From an uncultured Lachnospiraceae bacterium (GTDB lineage: Bacteria; Bacillota; Clostridia; Lachnospirales; Lachnospiraceae): 64,000 nucleotides of DNA. The notes beneath the pieces are model-generated. The model made no database searches. It had not been told where the DNA came from and saw only the letters and a list, made by a program, of their open reading frames with translations. Positions 61,851 through 64,000 of the stretch are shown in pieces. Position 1 is the first letter of the stretch. Each line of letters opens with the position of its first letter. The stretch is taken from assembly GCA_900539175.1 (NCBI GenBank), contig UQAW01000013.1:5908-69907 (forward strand). The letters run 5' to 3'. The position numbers and the translations under genes were made by a program.

Positions 61851-63290
61851 ATGGCAAAGGAAAAGAAACTCGTCGAAGCGATCACTTCTATGGAGGATGA
61901 TTTCGCGCAATGGTACACAGATATTGTATTAAAATCAGATCTGGTAGATTACACCAGCGTCAAAGGTTGTATGGTAATCAAACCGGCCGGTTATGCAATC
62001 TGGGAAAATATCCAGCATGAACTGGACCGCCGCTTTAAAGAAACCGGTGTTGAGAATGTTTACCTTCCAATGTTTATTCCGGAAAGTCTTCTGCAAAAAG
62101 AAAAAGATCATGTAGAGGGTTTTGCACCGGAAGCTGCATGGGTAACATATGGCGGTTCCGAACCTTTACAGGAACGTCTCTGCGTCAGACCTACCTCTGA
62201 AACGCTCTTCTGTGATCTGTACTCCAAAGAAATCCACTCTCACAGAGATCTGCCAAAGGTATTTAACCAGTGGTGCTCCGTCGTCCGTTGGGAAAAGACA
62301 ACTCGTCCTTTCCTGCGTTCCAGAGAATTCTTATGGCAGGAAGGTCACACTGCCCACGCTACCGCTGAAGAAGCCAAAGCACGTACCATTCAGATGTTAA
62401 ATGTCTACGCAAACTTCTGTGAGGAAGTTCTGGCAATCCCGGTAATCAAAGGCCGCAAGACAGATAAAGAAAAATTTGCCGGTGCAGAAGCGACCTACAC
62501 CATCGAATCTCTGATGCATGACGGCAAGGCACTGCAGTCCGGTACCAGCCACAACTTTGGTGACGGATTCGCCAAGGCATTTGATATTCAGTATACGGAT
62601 AAAGATAATACGTTAAAATACGTGCACCAGACCTCCTGGGGTATGACCACCCGTATGATTGGTGCAATTATCATGGTACATGGAGACAACAGCGGATTAA
62701 AACTGCCGCCTCGGATTGCTCCTGTTCAGGTCATGATTATCCCGATTCGTCAGGATGCTGCAGGTGTTCTGGACAAGGCACAGGAAGTTCTCGCGTCCCT
62801 GAAAGCTTCTGAAATCCGTGTAAAAATCGATGATTCTGAGAAGAGTCCGGGCTGGAAGTTCTCCGAACAGGAAATGCGCGGAATCCCGCTTCGTATTGAA
62901 TTGGGACCGAAGGATATCGAGAAGAACCAGGCTGTTCTGGTACGCCGCGATACCCGTGAGAAATTCATTGTTCCTATCGAAGAAATTCCTGCAAAAGCCG
63001 CAGAACTTCTGGAAAACATCCAGAATGACATGTACACCCATGCTCTGGAGCATCGCAATGAGCATACCTATGACGTCACCACCTACGAAGATTTTAAAAC
63101 CACGATCAATGAAAAACCTGGTTTCATTCGGGCAATGTGGTGCGGCTGTCAGGAATGTGAGGACAAAATCAAAGAGGAAACCGCTGCCACCAGCCGTTGT
63201 ATTCCGTTTGAGCAGGAACAGCTCAGCGATGTCTGTGTCTGCTGTGGTAAGCCTGCAAAGAAAATGGTTTACTGGGGACGGGCTTATTAA
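61851..63290 (+). CDS. proS: Prolyl-tRNA synthetase, archaeal/eukaryotic-like type
   Basis: Class II synthetase charging tRNA-Pro. The 479-residue product lacks the editing insertion of the classical bacterial enzyme and has the short N-terminus MAKEKKLVEAITSMEDDFAQ. Core motifs are LCVRPTSETLF, FLRSREFLWQEGHTAH (motif 2) and HQTSWGMTTRMIGA (motif 3). The anticodon domain contains PVQVMIIPIRQDA, and a C-terminal zinc-like domain carries CGCQEC and CVCCGK and ends in Tyr. This ProS3 form is common in Clostridia. AAGGAG precedes the ATG. Confidence 0.96.
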   Translation: MAKEKKLVEAITSMEDDFAQWYTDIVLKSDLVDYTSVKGCMVIKPAGYAIWENIQHELDRRFKETGVENVYLPMFIPESLLQKEKDHVEGFAPEAAWVTYGGSEPLQERLCVRPTSETLFCDLYSKEIHSHRDLPKVFNQWCSVVRWEKTTRPFLRSREFLWQEGHTAHATAEEAKARTIQMLNVYANFCEEVLAIPVIKGRKTDKEKFAGAEATYTIESLMHDGKALQSGTSHNFGDGFAKAFDIQYTDKDNTLKYVHQTSWGMTTRMIGAIIMVHGDNSGLKLPPRIAPVQVMIIPIRQDAAGVLDKAQEVLASLKASEIRVKIDDSEKSPGWKFSEQEMRGIPLRIELGPKDIEKNQAVLVRRDTREKFIVPIEEIPAKAAELLENIQNDMYTHALEHRNEHTYDVTTYEDFKTTINEKPGFIRAMWCGCQECEDKIKEETAATSRCIPFEQEQLSDVCVCCGKPAKKMVYWGRAY

Positions 63291-63317
63291 TTTTCTGTTG
63301 AATTGATGTCAGGACGG

Positions 63318-63529
63318 ACGCAGCAAGGAAATGGATTTGCTGCGCTGGTTTTTGTGCGGGCTTCGACCTTAACAAGCACTAAATCGAAAGAGCCCCCGCT
63401 TTTACAGACAAAATCTGGTTTGGACAACCAGATTTTGTCTGTAAAAGCGGGGGCTCTTTCGATCAAGTGCTTATAACAGGTCTGCAGAGGCACAAAACTA
63501 GCGCTGCAAATCCATTTCCTTGCTGCTGT
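63318..63529 (+). repeat. Inverted-repeat element C after proS
   Basis: Outer arms: GCAGCAAGGAAATGGATTTG and its mirror near 63509-63526. As in element B, GGGCTTCGACCTTAACAAG on the left faces CTTATAACAGGTCTGCAGA on the right. The inner part is a perfect 38-bp stem (63383-63420 with 63426-63463) around TGGAC. Its tip AAAATCTGGTT/AACCAGATTTT is nearly the tip hairpin of element B. The AATTCGCC/CTCAGT hairpin of A and B is missing. It may also terminate proS. Confidence 0.8.
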
Positions 63530-63575
63530 ATGTTGGCAATATTCAGTTTCATCTTTTTCCTTACCACTATGGTAT

Positions 63576-63656
63576 GATATCAGAGGCAGAAAGTTATGCA
63601 TTTCATACTTGCATGAAAAAGCAGTCCGAACAGGGCGGATTTCGAATGTTTTTAGA
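63576..63656 (-). repeat. Copy of the CATGCAAgCATGAAA dispersed repeat
   Basis: Read on the minus strand it gives CTAAAAACATTCGAAATCCG, then TTTTTCATGCAAGTATGAAA, TGCATAACTTT and a CTGATATC end. This matches 20413-20525 with a roughly 30-base deletion in the middle. Confidence 0.75.
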
Positions 63657-63662
63657 TTTGTC

Positions 63663-63691
63663 TTGCCAACTCCATCCAAATCTGTTATACT
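63663..63691 (+). promoter_or_regulatory. Promoter of a candidate small RNA
   Basis: TTGCCA (63663-63668), 17 bases, TATACT (63686-63691). No open reading frame with a ribosome site follows before two terminators at 63835 and 63867. Confidence 0.6.
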
Positions 63692-63697
63692 CTCGTA

Positions 63698-63863
63698 GGG
63701 TAAACGAAAATACGATAAATCTGTGTAAGAAGATTTGTCGGTTGCATGTTCGAACATTGTTATAAGCGAGTTTACAGAAAAATTAAATAAGACAGTTCGT
63801 AACCATCCTGTCTGTAAACAAAACTAGGGACTTTCACAGCAAGTCTATTTTGCTGTGTTTTTT
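63698..63863 (+). ncRNA. Candidate small RNA of about 165 nt
   Basis: Bounded by a good vegetative promoter and an intrinsic terminator. Inside are TCGTA/TACGA near the 5' end, AAATCT/AGATTT, GTTCGAAC, and GTTTACAG / CTGTAAAC (enclosing GACAG/CTGTC) near the 3' end. I see no coding frame with a ribosome site and do not recognise the family. Size would suit 6S RNA, but I do not see its central-bubble arrangement clearly. Confidence 0.4.
63835..63863 (+). terminator. Intrinsic terminator 1
   Basis: CACAGCA-AGTCTATTT-TGCTGTG followed by TTTTTT. Confidence 0.85.
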
Positions 63864-63866
63864 GAC

Positions 63867-63895
63867 AGCGCCCTTTTCAGGCGCTTTTCTTTTTG
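63867..63895 (+). terminator. Intrinsic terminator 2
   Basis: AGCGCC-CTTTTCA-GGCGCT followed by a T-rich tract, in tandem with the previous terminator. Confidence 0.75.
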
Positions 63896-63904
63896 CTATA
63901 AAAG

Positions 63905-64000
63905 TCTCGGACAGCAGACATGTCCGTTTACTATGAAAGTCCCGTACAGCGGCCATGAGGAGCGCATGCTTGCATGCGGCGAGTCATGGACATTGGACGG
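63905..64000. repeat. Start of a further palindromic repeat cut by the window
   Basis: Contains GCAGACATGTCCGTTTA, also found at 48794-48810, and the palindrome GCATGC-TT-GCATGC framed by CATGAGGAGC and GAGTCATG. It runs off the window, so its extent is unknown. Confidence 0.4.

Noticed and set aside
63287..63765. Frames of 156 and 81 residues on opposite strands after proS
   Set aside because: They run through element C, a dispersed repeat and a promoter; composition is not protein-like.

Overview
The window is a chromosomal segment of a spore-forming, low-GC Clostridia, most likely a gut Lachnospiraceae (species not resolvable by eye). Pointers are the sporulation genes (spoIIP, gpr, yabP, yabQ, spoIIE, a CotS-like kinase), TTG/GTG starts behind strong AGGAGG sites, a T-box before proS, and a hup-rqcP-yabP-yabQ-divIC-spoIIE-tilS-hpt-ftsH order like that of other Firmicutes. 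There are no transposases, prophage genes or rRNA operons.

Layout. 1-6.3 kb: lepA (cut by the window edge), spoIIP and rpsT on minus, gpr on plus, then a small ATPase and holA. 6.3-12.6 kb: a minus-strand run comEA - WalR-like regulator - WalK-like kinase - GerMN lipoprotein - comEC - holA - ATPase. 12.7-15.6 kb: a YdcZ-type transporter and a BlaI/BlaR1-type pair with two operators. 15.8-22.1 kb: arginine biosynthesis, argC-argJ-argB-argD on minus and argG on plus, diverging around ARG-box-like palindromes. 22.2-33.9 kb: a frameshifted XRE regulator, a CRISPR array of 42 repeats and a complete type I-C set (cas3-cas5-cas8c-cas7-cas4-cas1-cas2). 34-37 kb: tRNA-Leu and tRNA-Tyr, a long inverted-repeat element and a GH13 amylase. 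37.6-48.3 kb: the housekeeping/sporulation block with mazG, pgcA and the CotS-like kinase. 48.8-58.3 kb: a small membrane protein and a five-gene envelope operon (solute-binding lipoprotein, two sugar-type permeases, HlyD-like adaptor, MacB-like protein) divergent from a two-component system. 58.4-63.3 kb: MATE exporter, cca and T-box-controlled proS. 63.3-64 kb: repeats and a candidate small RNA.

How it fits together. The arg genes make citrulline/arginine precursors and share a divergent control region. The cas operon runs straight into its leader and array, so interference, adaptation and crRNA supply are co-oriented. The sporulation genes appear to carry their own signals: spoIIE has a promoter with a 21-bp spacer next to a Spo0A-like box, and yabP has a sigma-E-like promoter inside a terminator stem. 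The envelope operon and its two-component genes share a duplicated TTTAGAG motif in the divergent region, so they probably form one regulon.

The most unusual material is non-coding. Two long inverted-repeat elements (34.6 and 48.4 kb) end in the same three-way-junction plan. In both, one hairpin keeps its internal-loop and apical-loop sequence while its stems change in compensated fashion. A third element (63.3 kb) shares the outer asymmetric segments of the second. Other dispersed repeats occur between operons.
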